Assembly (NCBI GenBank): GCA_002403175.1
Contig: DHHG01000011.1
Location: forward strand, 1 to 28,669
Length of the DNA stretch: 28,669 nt
Direction of reading: 5' to 3'
Source: Syntrophaceae bacterium UBA4778
Lineage (GTDB): Bacteria > Desulfobacterota > Syntrophia > Syntrophales > UBA4778
Positions within the stretch are counted from its first letter, which is position 1. Each line of letters opens with the position of its first letter. Positions 1 to 8,378 of the stretch are shown here, piece by piece. The position numbers and the translations under genes were made by a program. The notes below the pieces were generated by a model. It did no database searches, was not told the origin of the DNA, and saw only the letters and a list, made by a program, of their open reading frames with translations.

Positions 1-207
1 GCTGTAAATCGCTTCACTCTCATAAATCCTCCTTACATCGGAAGTCCTGTTTGGAAAGACCGGACTGACATCTTTACAATCAGCCGCGACCATAGCAAAA
101 AGCAAAAGCCCATGCAATTCTTTTTCATGTCAGGGTATTCTTTTGAAAAGCTTTTGTTCAGGAAAGGTTACAAACGCTATGGAATTGATTTGGTTCATTT
201 TAGATAG
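1..207 (+). CDS. C-terminal fragment of an unidentified protein
   Basis: An open frame runs from the first base of the window to a TAG stop at 205-207 and gives 68 residues; the start lies outside the window. The fragment is rich in basic and aromatic residues, contains a stretch INPPYIGSPVW near its beginning and ends GIDLVHFR. It has no signal peptide or membrane segment in the visible part. I do not recognise the family. The case for a real gene is an uninterrupted frame of ordinary protein-like composition with no competing gene on the other strand. The next gene is convergent (- strand, ending at 335), so this is the end of a + strand unit. Confidence 0.5.
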   Translation, partial: AVNRFTLINPPYIGSPVWKDRTDIFTISRDHSKKQKPMQFFFMSGYSFEKLLFRKGYKRYGIDLVHFR

Positions 208-334
208 AATCCATAATCGCTGCTTGGCGTTTGCCTAAGCTAAATAGCATGGAAAGCTAATCCGGGGAATGCGCAATCAGGGGCTGTGAAATTCCTTCTC
301 CACTGAATCTGATGGGAACGGGATGACTGCTATA

Positions 335-667
335 TCATTCCAGGCTGTTTTTCCTTGATGAGGATTGTTTGGATGGATCCAATTCATCCCCCAGATAACC
401 TTCCTGGTTGGGTTTTTTCATCAGGAATTTATAGGGAATCGCTACAGGCTCACGACCCGTTGGCAAGGTCCTGTGAGTCAGTATCCAGACCTGGCCTGTT
501 TTCGTATTTACCAGAAAGGCATTTTCGCCGTTTCCAGCAACAACCTGAAATTTTCCAGTATCATGCTGCGCAAAGACTGCCGTAACATGCAGGGCCATAA
601 GCATGACGGCAATTGCTGTTGCTTTGGCAATGCTCGAAATAATTTGTTTATTTCGGATCGAATTCAT
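335..667 (-). CDS. Small secreted hypothetical protein
   Basis: A 110-residue protein with a clear Sec signal peptide: basic start (MNSIRNK), a hydrophobic stretch and a likely cut after HVTAVFA, before QHDTGKF. The mature part is about 80 residues and contains FLVNTKTGQVWIL followed by EPVAIPYKFL, a pattern seen in small uncharacterised periplasmic proteins where a 'DTKTGKVW' strand is followed by a short closing strand. The ATG at 667 is chosen because GAGGTG lies about 8 bases before it; a TTG at 688 would add seven residues before the signal peptide. It is the last gene of the operon that starts at 6037, 53 bases after the FN3 gene. Function unknown; location in the periplasm or outside the cell is inferred from the signal peptide. 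Confidence 0.7.
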   Translation of the reverse strand: MNSIRNKQIISSIAKATAIAVMLMALHVTAVFAQHDTGKFQVVAGNGENAFLVNTKTGQVWILTHRTLPTGREPVAIPYKFLMKKPNQEGYLGDELDPSKQSSSRKNSLE

Positions 668-720
668 TCGTAAACACCTCATGATCAAGACTCCCCTTTT
701 TCAATCATTGCTACGATCTC

Positions 721-2739
721 TCACTTAATTACGATTGATAGTTCCAGGCTTGGCTCACTTTCCAAGTCGTCCTTATCAACAGCCGTGACTACATATATTT
801 TTTGTTTTCCTTTGGCAGTCTCCGTATCTGTGAATTTATTATCTCGGATCGACTGCAGCTTATGGAGCCCAGCGGAATCCTTTTCATAGACAACATAGGA
901 TACTATGTCTGGTTCCTTGTTGGTTTTCCAGGTTATCTCGATTCTGCCTTCGCCACTGTTGATCTTCAATCCGGACGGGCTCTGGGGCCGCGACTTGGTT
1001 AAGGCCGAAATCGTTTCAGAGCTGTTGCTTTCCAATCCGACCCGATTAAAGGTCGTGAGATAATAATGATATCTTGTATTGTCTTCCAGTTTTCGATCAC
1101 CGGTGAAAGAAAAATCGGATTTCCTTTCCGGATCAGTAAAGGTTTTGTTGTTCCTACCCTCGATTTTTTTGATCAATTCGAATTTGCCCGGACCGCTGCC
1201 GGCATCCTTGGCACGGTATAAACAATATCCTTCAACTTCCTCCTGGGCGTTTGCATTCCAGGATAATTGAATCTTTCCAGTCTGGCCGCTGATAGCAGCC
1301 AGTTTTTCCGGCCTCGGGGGCTTACCTCTGGTAACAGCGGAAACCGTCAGAGACGGGGAAGTCTCTAATTCCGGCTGCTCATAGGCCGTCACCTGATAAA
1401 AATATCTCGTGTTATCACCCAGCCCTTCTGTATCTTTAAAGGTAATCTGAACGTTGCCCTTAGGGGCTTCGATTTTGGATATCCTTTTGAAACCGCCGCC
1501 TTCTTCAGCGCTCCGGTAAATATAATACCCGTTGATGAGTGGGGAAACGGGATCCCATTTCAGGTGAATCTCTCGGATCATATCCCCGGCTGCGAAAACG
1601 GTTGAAAGTACGGGTATGGTTTTACCGGGAACCGGGACCGAAAATTCGCTTTCAATTCCCTTCTCGTTCAGTGCGGTCAGTCTGTAAAAATATGTTTTTC
1701 CATCGCCCAACATCCCGTCCACGTAATCCACCTTAAACAGATCGTCCAGAGAGGATTTGCCGAGATCGGAATCCTTCAGTGTCTTCACTTCTTTATATGG
1801 GCCTGTTTCGGAATCGGCACGGTAAATTCTGTAAGCCACTATCGGGAACAGGTCATCACTGTGCTGCGGACTGGGAGCCCATACCAATCGCATAATTTTA
1901 ACGCCGCCCTCGATTTTAAGAATAATCGGCTTGTTCGGAGCGGGTACGGTAACCGCCTTAACTATTTTTGAAAATTGGCTCTGGGCACCTGTTTTGTTGT
2001 ATCCTCTGATCTTGTAAAAATAAGAAGTTTTCTTTTCCAGCCCCTTATCAATGTATTCCACCCCATCTACCTGGGTTATAGACGTAAACGGTCCGGTATC
2101 GCTCGTTGCGCGATATATTTTGTATCCTGCTGCCCGAAATGTAGGGGCATTGTGCCAAGTGAGATGTACGCTCATATTTCCGGGACGGGTTTCAATATCG
2201 AACGGGGCTGTATCCGCGCGCTCACTTTCCAGAATTTCATTATTTACTTTGGCAATAACTGCCGAAACCGATTCGGCCAGCTTTTTCGATTCCGTTTCAA
2301 GACCGGTCTCTCCTAACAATGTCAGTGTAGTATCCAGAATGATTTTCTTCTGCCCCACGTGAACGACTTTACAGCGAACAGAGAGGATCTGCCCGGTTTT
2401 TTCGATCCGGCCCATAACGACCACATCAAGAGCCAATCGCGTTCCGATGAGTATCGCATTTTCCGGGTCATCGTTCTGCTGCAGCTCATTCATGGACAGA
2501 AAGGTTTCCAGTTCCTTTTTATCCAGCAGACAGATGGCTGTATAGTTTCTCAGGGAATCCGACAAAAAATTGGAAACAGTCGTTCCGTACCCGGATGCAT
2601 CCAAACTGGATGATACAAAATTAAAAATGGACAGTTTGACGGGCTGGGCTGAGGCGTTCGCCACAACACACAGGCAAAAGATCATTCCCAGGCAGATAGA
2701 AACAACACGCTTTCTGTTCATTCCTCTTACACTACTCAT
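721..2739 (-). CDS. Secreted CsgG-like protein with five fibronectin type III domains
   Basis: A 672-residue exported protein. Residues 1-32 form a signal peptide ending ANASA-Q. Residues about 33-165 resemble the CsgG/LpoB-type alpha/beta domain: a first strand VKLSIFNF, a helix with a serine-rich N-cap, LLDKKELETFL, then ALDVVVMGRIEKTGQ and a strand pair for conversion of a signal or subunit interface. Five fibronectin type III modules follow at roughly 178-264, 268-372, 375-470, 474-581 and 585-672, each with the typical L-x-W, Y-x-I/V-Y-R and Y-F-Y-x-V/L-x-A strands. FN3 modules usually serve as spacers or binding surfaces. The gene starts 32 bases after the TPR/CsgG-like lipoprotein gene and is surely cotranscribed with it. 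No strong ribosome binding site was seen; an ATG at 2721 is an alternative start. Role in the envelope is inferred; the substrate is unknown. Confidence 0.8.
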   Translation of the reverse strand: MSSVRGMNRKRVVSICLGMIFCLCVVANASAQPVKLSIFNFVSSSLDASGYGTTVSNFLSDSLRNYTAICLLDKKELETFLSMNELQQNDDPENAILIGTRLALDVVVMGRIEKTGQILSVRCKVVHVGQKKIILDTTLTLLGETGLETESKKLAESVSAVIAKVNNEILESERADTAPFDIETRPGNMSVHLTWHNAPTFRAAGYKIYRATSDTGPFTSITQVDGVEYIDKGLEKKTSYFYKIRGYNKTGAQSQFSKIVKAVTVPAPNKPIILKIEGGVKIMRLVWAPSPQHSDDLFPIVAYRIYRADSETGPYKEVKTLKDSDLGKSSLDDLFKVDYVDGMLGDGKTYFYRLTALNEKGIESEFSVPVPGKTIPVLSTVFAAGDMIREIHLKWDPVSPLINGYYIYRSAEEGGGFKRISKIEAPKGNVQITFKDTEGLGDNTRYFYQVTAYEQPELETSPSLTVSAVTRGKPPRPEKLAAISGQTGKIQLSWNANAQEEVEGYCLYRAKDAGSGPGKFELIKKIEGRNNKTFTDPERKSDFSFTGDRKLEDNTRYHYYLTTFNRVGLESNSSETISALTKSRPQSPSGLKINSGEGRIEITWKTNKEPDIVSYVVYEKDSAGLHKLQSIRDNKFTDTETAKGKQKIYVVTAVDKDDLESEPSLELSIVIK

Positions 2740-2771
2740 TTTACACCAGGCTAGATTTCGGCTAGGACGGG

Positions 2772-4754
2772 CTACATATCCTTGGTCAGGTCGTAAATCA
2801 AATCCTTTGCACTTTTGGATATCGGTGTCGCTATCCCCTTTAGGTTTTCATCATAAATAGCATTGATAAATTTCTCGATAGCATCTTCGGTATTTCGTCT
2901 TTTTAACTGTAACTGAGCCTGTTTGAAATATTCTATTTCAAGACTCTGGAAATGCTTGAGAACGCTCTGTCCCATTTCCGAAATTTTCGTGTTTATCAAC
3001 TCATCCAGGACATCCAGTTCCGTAGGCAATTCCAGCAAGTCCTGTGAAATATTCGCCATTGGGACCCCGTCCTGATATTTATCCTCCTTGCTCAGTTTTC
3101 CCGATACCGTATTGGCAAAAAGATTTTCTCCCGTTCTGGTATCTACCAGTTTATAAGAGGTCTCTATGCTTGCCATGATCTTGGCGTACCCCGATTTAAA
3201 TGAAATGAGCTGGTAATTCCTCTTTTTTATGGTTCTGGGCGGGGCTGCTTTCAAATCATTTTCCGTCGGAGTTTTATGCAATATCAGCCAGTCGGAAAAA
3301 GCGGGATTATGCACCTCTTCTTCATCAACCAGGACTTTAACCTGATTGACACTCGGGTAATCCTTGTAATCCGTTGTGAAGCGGAGCACATCACCCATGA
3401 TGAAGGTATCGATTCCGCCCATCTTTCCAACCTTCTGAACGGCGTCGACATCGACAAGGCCGGTCTGGCCGAGCTGTAATTCCTTCAGAATCGATTCAAG
3501 ATTCTCCCGTTCAATAATGCGCAGATCGCCACTGGCATTTTTGTACAGAAAGGTTATCAGTTTATTGGCGACGATCTTCCCTGCATCTTTGCTGCCACTC
3601 GGACCTTTGAAATCGAAGACAGCGATTGATCTTCTGATCCGCTTTTTAATATTATCCCTGGTTTCCTGAACGCGATGAAAAATATTCTTGTAATTCGGAT
3701 CAAGTGATTCGACCATCTGATACCAAATGAGACTGTTCCCCCATTGCGCATGCTCGGCATACTTGTCGGCCCTATCCATCATCCTGCCGCATAGATTATT
3801 GGTAAATTCCTTTTGCAACAGATTATCCCTGAGGGAGGGAGAGTATGAATTCGCAAGTTGCAGTTTTCTGAATGCCTGACCCAGTTTACCCTGTCGCATG
3901 GCTTTCATTGATTCGTCAAAGAGGAACTGGCTCGCTTTCGCCTTGATATCCGTAAGTGTTTTTACAATGAATTTATCATCAGGCTGATATTCCAAAGCCT
4001 TTTCGTACATGAAAACCGCCCTTTCCCAATCGGAAGCCAATACTGCCTTGCTCCCCTCTCGGGTATAATATGGGGCGTTGTCCCTTTCCTTCGACTTTGC
4101 GTAAAGATCTGCCGTGTCCAGGTAATTTGATTTTAGATCCAGAACGGTTTTGAAAGATAAGGCTGCGAGATTCCACCGTTCCTGTCTTCCGAAATCAATT
4201 GCCTGTTTATAATAAAATTGAATGGCGCTTTGCGATGCAGATTCCAATTTGTCCGATGTATCTTCATAACCGGGAAAGATGTTGTTCAAACGCTTAAATT
4301 TATCAATAGCTTCCAACCAATTCTCTTTTTTTAATTCCAGGTCGGCTTGAGTATAGAGTTTTTTTATTGTCTCGAGTAAGTCAATTCTCTTTTTGGCCAT
4401 TTCACTTTTTTGTGCGGCAATTTCTTTATTGTCGGGGTCTAGGGAGCAAGCAATATCCATTTCCTTCAGGACTTGATCCATTTTGGGAATCGTGTCTGCG
4501 GGAAGCGTCTTGCTCATGCGGGTAGCATTTTCGAAATGGACTTTGGCTGACTGCTGCCTGGCCCGTAGGAGAGCCTCCTTATAATCATGTCGTCCGGGAG
4601 AATCGGATAAGGCCTTTTCATAGTAAATGATGGCTTCATCCCAGCGTTTATTTGCGCTCAATTCCTCTCCGATTTTGAAACTCTCGGAAACTACGCATCC
4701 ATACGCCGCTATAATAAAGAGTCCAGATATCACAAACCTCACAATCTTTCCCAT
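2772..4754 (-). CDS. Lipoprotein with TPR repeats and a CsgG-like domain
   Basis: A 660-residue predicted lipoprotein. The signal ends IIAAYGC with the lipidated cysteine at residue 20 (the tyrosine at -2 is slightly unusual). Residues about 24-370 are helical repeats of TPR type, for example NKRWDEAIIYYEKAL, ENWLEAIDKF and SDWERAVFMYEKALEYQP. Residues about 374-600 form a CsgG-like domain: SIAVFDFKGP, a helix, LRIIERENLESILKELQLGQ and GIDTFIMGDVLRF, then YKLVDTRTGENLFANT. One further TPR-like helix pair closes the protein (606-640). CsgG is the outer-membrane curli secretion pore, but many proteins with this fold are not pores, so secretion is not implied. The ATG at 4754 follows GTGAGG at a spacing of 6 bases; a GTG at 4766 is part of that ribosome binding site and is rejected as start. 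It lies between the FlgT-like and FN3 genes in one operon. Confidence 0.82.
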   Translation of the reverse strand: MGKIVRFVISGLFIIAAYGCVVSESFKIGEELSANKRWDEAIIYYEKALSDSPGRHDYKEALLRARQQSAKVHFENATRMSKTLPADTIPKMDQVLKEMDIACSLDPDNKEIAAQKSEMAKKRIDLLETIKKLYTQADLELKKENWLEAIDKFKRLNNIFPGYEDTSDKLESASQSAIQFYYKQAIDFGRQERWNLAALSFKTVLDLKSNYLDTADLYAKSKERDNAPYYTREGSKAVLASDWERAVFMYEKALEYQPDDKFIVKTLTDIKAKASQFLFDESMKAMRQGKLGQAFRKLQLANSYSPSLRDNLLQKEFTNNLCGRMMDRADKYAEHAQWGNSLIWYQMVESLDPNYKNIFHRVQETRDNIKKRIRRSIAVFDFKGPSGSKDAGKIVANKLITFLYKNASGDLRIIERENLESILKELQLGQTGLVDVDAVQKVGKMGGIDTFIMGDVLRFTTDYKDYPSVNQVKVLVDEEEVHNPAFSDWLILHKTPTENDLKAAPPRTIKKRNYQLISFKSGYAKIMASIETSYKLVDTRTGENLFANTVSGKLSKEDKYQDGVPMANISQDLLELPTELDVLDELINTKISEMGQSVLKHFQSLEIEYFKQAQLQLKRRNTEDAIEKFINAIYDENLKGIATPISKSAKDLIYDLTKDM

Positions 4755-4888
4755 AACTGTCCTCACTTTACATCAACTGAAATGAATTGCCGAACCGACT
4801 CAAAATTAACTTGCATATGGGATGATTCCGCCCATATCCCTTTAGCACAAGGGTACGGCAGAAGAACCTTTTTCCAATTGCAAGAGAT

Positions 4889-6037
4889 CTATTTTTCCCC
4901 CGGTTTTTTCTGAGGCGGCGCTTCTTGCCCAGAATCAGAGAGGATGGCGGCCTCAATCTTATTTTGGGTTATTCCTGTTATTCTGATCGTATTTTTTCCC
5001 AGACTCATAGCTGCAATATCTTCAGCCAGTCCGAGCGTTGTTCCCTTGATTTCCACATCGAACTCCGCTGTATTCTGCCGGAACGATCGCTGGTGCAAAT
5101 TTTTTATACCCTTAGCAGACTGCATCAGCTCTTCCTTGAATTGGCCCAAATCCTGGAACGAATTCAGACCGGAAATCATGATTTTGATATTCGCTGTGTT
5201 CGTCAATTCGAAGGACCATTTTTCCAAAACTTGATCAGCTATATTCTGCGCCAGTTTTTGCCCGGTCTCTTCGATCAGCAGCTTTACAACATCGTCCATT
5301 CCTGTACGGGAACCGACAATCGCATCAGAAGCCATAACCTCGCCCGTATCTGCTTTCACTGCTTTGGCCGTAGAAGTTACTTTGTTGAATCGCATGGCAA
5401 CACTGCCGACCTCAAAAGGACTGGTAGCCACATCGACATTCCCCATGAAGACAATTTCTGCGCCGCAGATTTGCCCCATCTGCGCCACCTGCTTTGCATC
5501 AGCCATCTGCGGGATCGACCTTTTCTCCGAAAGATCGCAGGTAACCAGTTTGAAGCCTTTCTCCATGAGGTACTTCGTAATGGCCGCTTCGGCAAGGCTG
5601 TCACGCTTCGCCCCATTATGGATCATAATCAATACGCGTGGTTTGGACTTCCGGGTCAAAATCATATTGACCGCATCCATGCGGTCGCGCAGTTTCTCAA
5701 TACCCACATCTGCATCAAGGACCACTCTGTATTGATTCCCTTCCCGCTCTTCTGAAACGATTTCATATGAGTTCAGGTATCCTTTGGATTCGGAGAGGAT
5801 CAGATCGAGCTTTGTCTGATAATTCTCAATTTCCGTTGCACTGGAGACCATGACCCCTACGACCTTTTCAACTGCGTTACGCTGAGCCTCGTCAATCGCC
5901 TTGGTTCTGGCGATGTCGATCAAGCTGTTGTGAATGGTGGCCATTCCTTGCGCGCGGACCTTATTCTGGGCGAAAATCGCTTCTGGCCGAATAATCAAAA
6001 CCAGAGAGATGATCAGAGGAACCAATTTTCGGAACAT
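4889..6037 (-). CDS. FlgT-like periplasmic protein
   Basis: A 382-residue exported protein with signal peptide 1-23 (EAIFA-Q). Residues about 30-112 match the FlgT N-terminal domain pattern: AQGMATIHNSLIDIARTKAI, DEAQRNAVEKVVGVMV, a 'SKGYLNSYEIV' turn and YRVVLDADV. Residues about 130-280 form a FlgT-middle/CsgG-type alpha/beta domain (RVLIMIHN, EKGFKLVTCDL, GAEIVFMGNVDV). Residues about 285-370 are a small alpha/beta end domain. FlgT belongs to the H ring of the Vibrio sodium-driven flagellar motor, but relatives with this N-terminal domain are common in bacteria without that ring and are then of unknown function. No flagellar gene is nearby, so a flagellar role is not supported here. It is first in the operon of three larger envelope proteins; the gap to the next gene is 134 bases. 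Confidence 0.78.
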   Translation of the reverse strand: MFRKLVPLIISLVLIIRPEAIFAQNKVRAQGMATIHNSLIDIARTKAIDEAQRNAVEKVVGVMVSSATEIENYQTKLDLILSESKGYLNSYEIVSEEREGNQYRVVLDADVGIEKLRDRMDAVNMILTRKSKPRVLIMIHNGAKRDSLAEAAITKYLMEKGFKLVTCDLSEKRSIPQMADAKQVAQMGQICGAEIVFMGNVDVATSPFEVGSVAMRFNKVTSTAKAVKADTGEVMASDAIVGSRTGMDDVVKLLIEETGQKLAQNIADQVLEKWSFELTNTANIKIMISGLNSFQDLGQFKEELMQSAKGIKNLHQRSFRQNTAEFDVEIKGTTLGLAEDIAAMSLGKNTIRITGITQNKIEAAILSDSGQEAPPQKKPGEK

Positions 6038-6422
6038 TTTCTCTCTCTTCCCGATGATACTCAGAAACTTTTAAAATGATCAGGTAATTGCAATTAAGAG
6101 GCCCCGGGAATTCGGGGCTAATTTCATCAATTGCGAGTGATACACCCCAAAAATGGAATGAGCATGGCGGCGCTCCATTCTGATTTGGGGAAAAATGAGT
6201 GAATTGCTAAACCATTTTCAAATAAATCGGTTTGTAGCTTGTAGTCTGTAATCGTATTTTCTTTTGAGTTCAAGTATTTTTTTTGTATCCGGGATAAGCC
6301 GGAGAGTTTAGAAATACAAAGATTAGATAGGTAGGTATACAGAAGGACAGAAATACTCATCCTGTCTGCATTACAAAAGAAATGAAAAATATTCGATTGG
6401 AATCGCTTCTAGTTCAAATACG
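6038..6422. other. Intergenic region upstream of the envelope operon
   Basis: This 385-base stretch separates the end of rfbD from the start of the FlgT-like gene. It holds a GC-rich palindrome GCCCCG-GGAATT-CGGGGC at 6101-6118 and a weaker imperfect hairpin near 6156-6181 (AATG/GAGC arms against GCTC/CATT). A 77-residue open frame at 6127-6360 (-) has no ribosome binding site and no recognisable features and is not called. The promoter of the envelope operon should lie in about 6040-6130, but no convincing -35/-10 pair was seen. Confidence 0.5.
6101..6118. promoter_or_regulatory. GC-rich hairpin or operator-like palindrome
   Basis: GCCCCGGGAATTCGGGGC forms a 6-base-pair GC stem around a central GGAATT. 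It lies about 65 bases upstream of the FlgT-like start and about 300 bases after the rfbD stop. There is no clear T-run beside it, so it may be a weak terminator for rfbD transcription or a 5' leader structure. The role is unresolved. Confidence 0.3.
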
Positions 6423-7253
6423 TCAGCAAACATAATCTTTCAAGGCAATCTGCCAGAATCTCATGGTTTTTTTACAATCCGTGGCAAATTTTTTACAGCT
6501 TAAAACCGAATAAGAGGGTCTCAAGGCCTTCCTTGCCAAGTCGCCTGTCGAGATCGGATTCACTTCTACGTCCTTTTTCCCTGCATATTCCAATATTTTC
6601 AAAGCGAAGTCATACCAACTACACCTGCCCCTGTTCGTAATATTATAAATACCGGAACACCCCTCTTCGATCAGGGTTTTAACAGCTCCCGCCAGATCCA
6701 CTGTGTATGTTGGAGATCCGATCTGATCATTTACAACAGACAGTTTACCCCTCTCGGACTGATCGAGAATGGCCTTTACGAAATTTTTGCCGTTTTTGCC
6801 ATACAACCAGGATGTCCTGATAATAAGAAACTTTCCCGCAAGAGCGCGAAGATACAACTCACCTTGCAGCTTGGCGTGACCATACGTATTAATGGGATTG
6901 GGAGCATCTGTTTCAATATACGGTTCTCCTTTGGTTCCATCAAATATGTAATCGGTGCTGAAGTGCACGACCTTCAGGTTCCGTTCCTTGCAGACAATCC
7001 CGATATTGTTGACCCCTTCCGCATTGATTCGAAAGCATTTATCCGAATTGGTTTCGCAGCCGTCCACATCCGTATATGCGGCTGCATTGATAACAACGTC
7101 CGGATTTGTTTCTTCAACAACCGAATGGCAGTCTCTAAGCGACACGATATTGAAATCATCAATATCCTTTCCGACAACCTCGTGATCGGCCGACAATTTC
7201 GCATAAAGATCATGACCCAGCATGCCTTTATAACCAAGAAGAAGTATTTTCAT
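6423..7253 (-). CDS. rfbD: dTDP-4-dehydrorhamnose reductase
   Basis: A 276-residue NAD(P)-dependent reductase of the extended short-chain family that makes dTDP-L-rhamnose from dTDP-4-dehydro-L-rhamnose, the last step of the pathway that supplies rhamnose for O-antigen and other surface glycans. Visible features: nucleotide-binding loop GYKGMLG (7-13), NAAAYTDVD (56-64) typical of RfbD, active-site STDYIFDG (99-106) and the catalytic Y124-x3-K128 in YGHAK, then RTSWLYG (146-152). Length is close to the usual 280-300. Its usual partners rfbA, rfbB and rfbC are not in the window. It follows truA by 89 bases on the same strand, which suggests but does not prove cotranscription. The ATG at 7253 begins directly at the first beta strand, as expected. 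Confidence 0.93.
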   Translation of the reverse strand: MKILLLGYKGMLGHDLYAKLSADHEVVGKDIDDFNIVSLRDCHSVVEETNPDVVINAAAYTDVDGCETNSDKCFRINAEGVNNIGIVCKERNLKVVHFSTDYIFDGTKGEPYIETDAPNPINTYGHAKLQGELYLRALAGKFLIIRTSWLYGKNGKNFVKAILDQSERGKLSVVNDQIGSPTYTVDLAGAVKTLIEEGCSGIYNITNRGRCSWYDFALKILEYAGKKDVEVNPISTGDLARKALRPSYSVLSCKKFATDCKKTMRFWQIALKDYVC

Positions 7254-7315
7254 TGCATTTTTTCCTATTCTGTTAAGAAAAAAAAGGTTCCTAGGCCCCC
7301 AGCCGGAAAGGCAAA

Positions 7316-7339
7316 GCAGATGAGCAATTCTGAACAGCC
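7316..7339 (-). repeat. Partial copy (one end) of the palindromic intergenic repeat
   Basis: These 24 bases match the right end of the full element at 8299-8322 at about 20 of 24 positions, sharing the blocks GCAGATGAGC and AACAGCC. No matching opposite end was found to its left, so this is a truncated or decayed copy. It lies a few bases beyond the truA stop codon, so truA has element sequence close to both of its ends. Confidence 0.5.
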
Positions 7340-7342
7340 CGG

Positions 7343-8080
7343 TTAATATTTCACCTCTTTAAGAAAAAGGCCTTGCGGTGGCGCCGTCGGACCCGCCAGT
7401 TTTCTGTCCTTGGATTCCAGAATATCTTTAAAATCTGCTGGAGTCAACTTACCCTTTCCCACATAAACCAGAGTACCCATAATATTCCTGACCATATATT
7501 TCAAAAAACCGGTTGCCTCTATGGTAAAATGAACGAAGTCCTGATCGCGTTTCAAACTCCAGTCCAGGACTTCTCTTTCGGAGCCCTCTGTTTCACTATT
7601 CGCCGCACAAAAACATAAAAAATCGTGTCTGCCGCTAATATAGGAGGCAGCCTCTACCATGAGATCGAGCTGAAGCTTTCCGGATACAAACCATGAGAAA
7701 TTCCGATAGAGTCCGGATCGGGTTGCGCTATTAAGAATCTGGTAAAGATAGACTTTGCTTTTGGCGCTGTACCTGGAGTGGAAATCCGGATTCACTTCCT
7801 CTGCGGATTTAATAACAATGTCATAAGGCAGCATGCTGTTGAGTCCGAGCAGAATATTCCGCGGAGGCAGTTGAGAGATTGTTCTGAAATTGGCTACCTG
7901 ATTGATAGCATGGACTCCGGCATCCGTCCTTCCGGAGCTGAAAAGAGTTGCTTTCTGCCCGGTCAGGATCTCAATCTTATCTTCGATAATCTGTTGAATA
8001 GTCTGGAATCGGTTAATCTGTCTTTGCCAGCCATGATATGCGGCCCCATCGTATTCAATAATTAATTTGATGTTTCTCAT
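7343..8080 (-). CDS. truA: tRNA pseudouridine(38-40) synthase
   Basis: A 245-residue TruA, the enzyme that isomerises uridines 38-40 in the tRNA anticodon stem. Visible features: N-terminal IKLIIEYDGAAYHGWQRQ, the catalytic RTDAGVHA motif with Asp53, VYLYQIL, and the C-terminal FLKYMVRNIMGTLVYVGKGK that builds the conserved second half. The length is typical. The frame stays open upstream to an ATG at 8182, but that extension (MHLSIFEQ...) is encoded by the end of a repeat element and is not part of the family, so the ATG at 8080, which begins MRNIKLIIEYDG, is chosen. No strong ribosome binding site precedes it. It lies between pgk and rfbD on the same strand. Confidence 0.95.
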   Translation of the reverse strand: MRNIKLIIEYDGAAYHGWQRQINRFQTIQQIIEDKIEILTGQKATLFSSGRTDAGVHAINQVANFRTISQLPPRNILLGLNSMLPYDIVIKSAEEVNPDFHSRYSAKSKVYLYQILNSATRSGLYRNFSWFVSGKLQLDLMVEAASYISGRHDFLCFCAANSETEGSEREVLDWSLKRDQDFVHFTIEATGFLKYMVRNIMGTLVYVGKGKLTPADFKDILESKDRKLAGPTAPPQGLFLKEVKY

Positions 8081-8156
8081 TCTGCAAAAATGAAAGAGTT
8101 CGGGATTCCTGGAATCGGTCACTTTAAACAGGTTATTGAAAACAACCCGTTTTGCA

Positions 8157-8322
8157 GGCTGTTCAAAAATGCTCAGATGCAAGGCATCGCGCTTGTCCCG
8201 AGGTAGTTGTCGGGGAGGATCGAGCAGCGGAGCGTATTACGAGACACGTGAGCAGCGCTTGTCCCGTGTCCTTTCGGGGAGATCCAAAGCGTAACGCAGC
8301 AGATGAGCGTTTTTCAACAGCC
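8157..8322. repeat. MITE-like palindromic intergenic repeat, 166 bases
   Basis: The element begins GGCTGTTCAAAAATGCTC and ends with the near inverse complement (GAGCG-TTTTT-CAACAGCC); the terminal arms of 24 bases agree at about 20 positions. Inside, the 12-base string GCGCTTGTCCCG occurs twice in direct orientation, at 8189-8200 and 8255-8266. There is no reading frame of note. From memory, similar 'CTGTTCAAAAATG...CAGATGCAAGGC' intergenic palindromes occur in Geobacter and other deltaproteobacteria. It occupies most of the gap between pgk and truA. A decayed end of the same family lies at 7316-7339. Confidence 0.7.
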
Positions 8323-8378
8323 TACCAATGGCCGTTTCCCGGATCCATTGAACCCTTCAGGCATTTACCCTTCTTTAA

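Noticed and set aside
232..250. Hairpin GCTTGGC...GCCTAAGC as a terminator for the first gene
   Set aside because: The stem has a bulge and no T-run follows.
4925..5755. 276-residue open frame on the + strand
   Set aside because: It lies wholly opposite the FlgT-like gene, has unusual His/Cys/Arg-rich composition and no family features.
6080..6118. Possible sigma-54 promoter for the envelope operon (GG-N10-GC across the 6101-6118 hairpin)
   Set aside because: Spacing fits, but only GGC and TTGC match; the -24 part overlaps the hairpin, so the match may be chance.
6127..6360. Possible 77-residue protein on the - strand
   Set aside because: No ribosome binding site, no recognisable content, in an AT-rich region with hairpins.
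8081..8182. N-terminal extension of truA from an ATG at 8182
   Set aside because: Part of the extension is encoded by the end of a repeat element and it precedes the normal TruA start MRNIKLIIEYDG.
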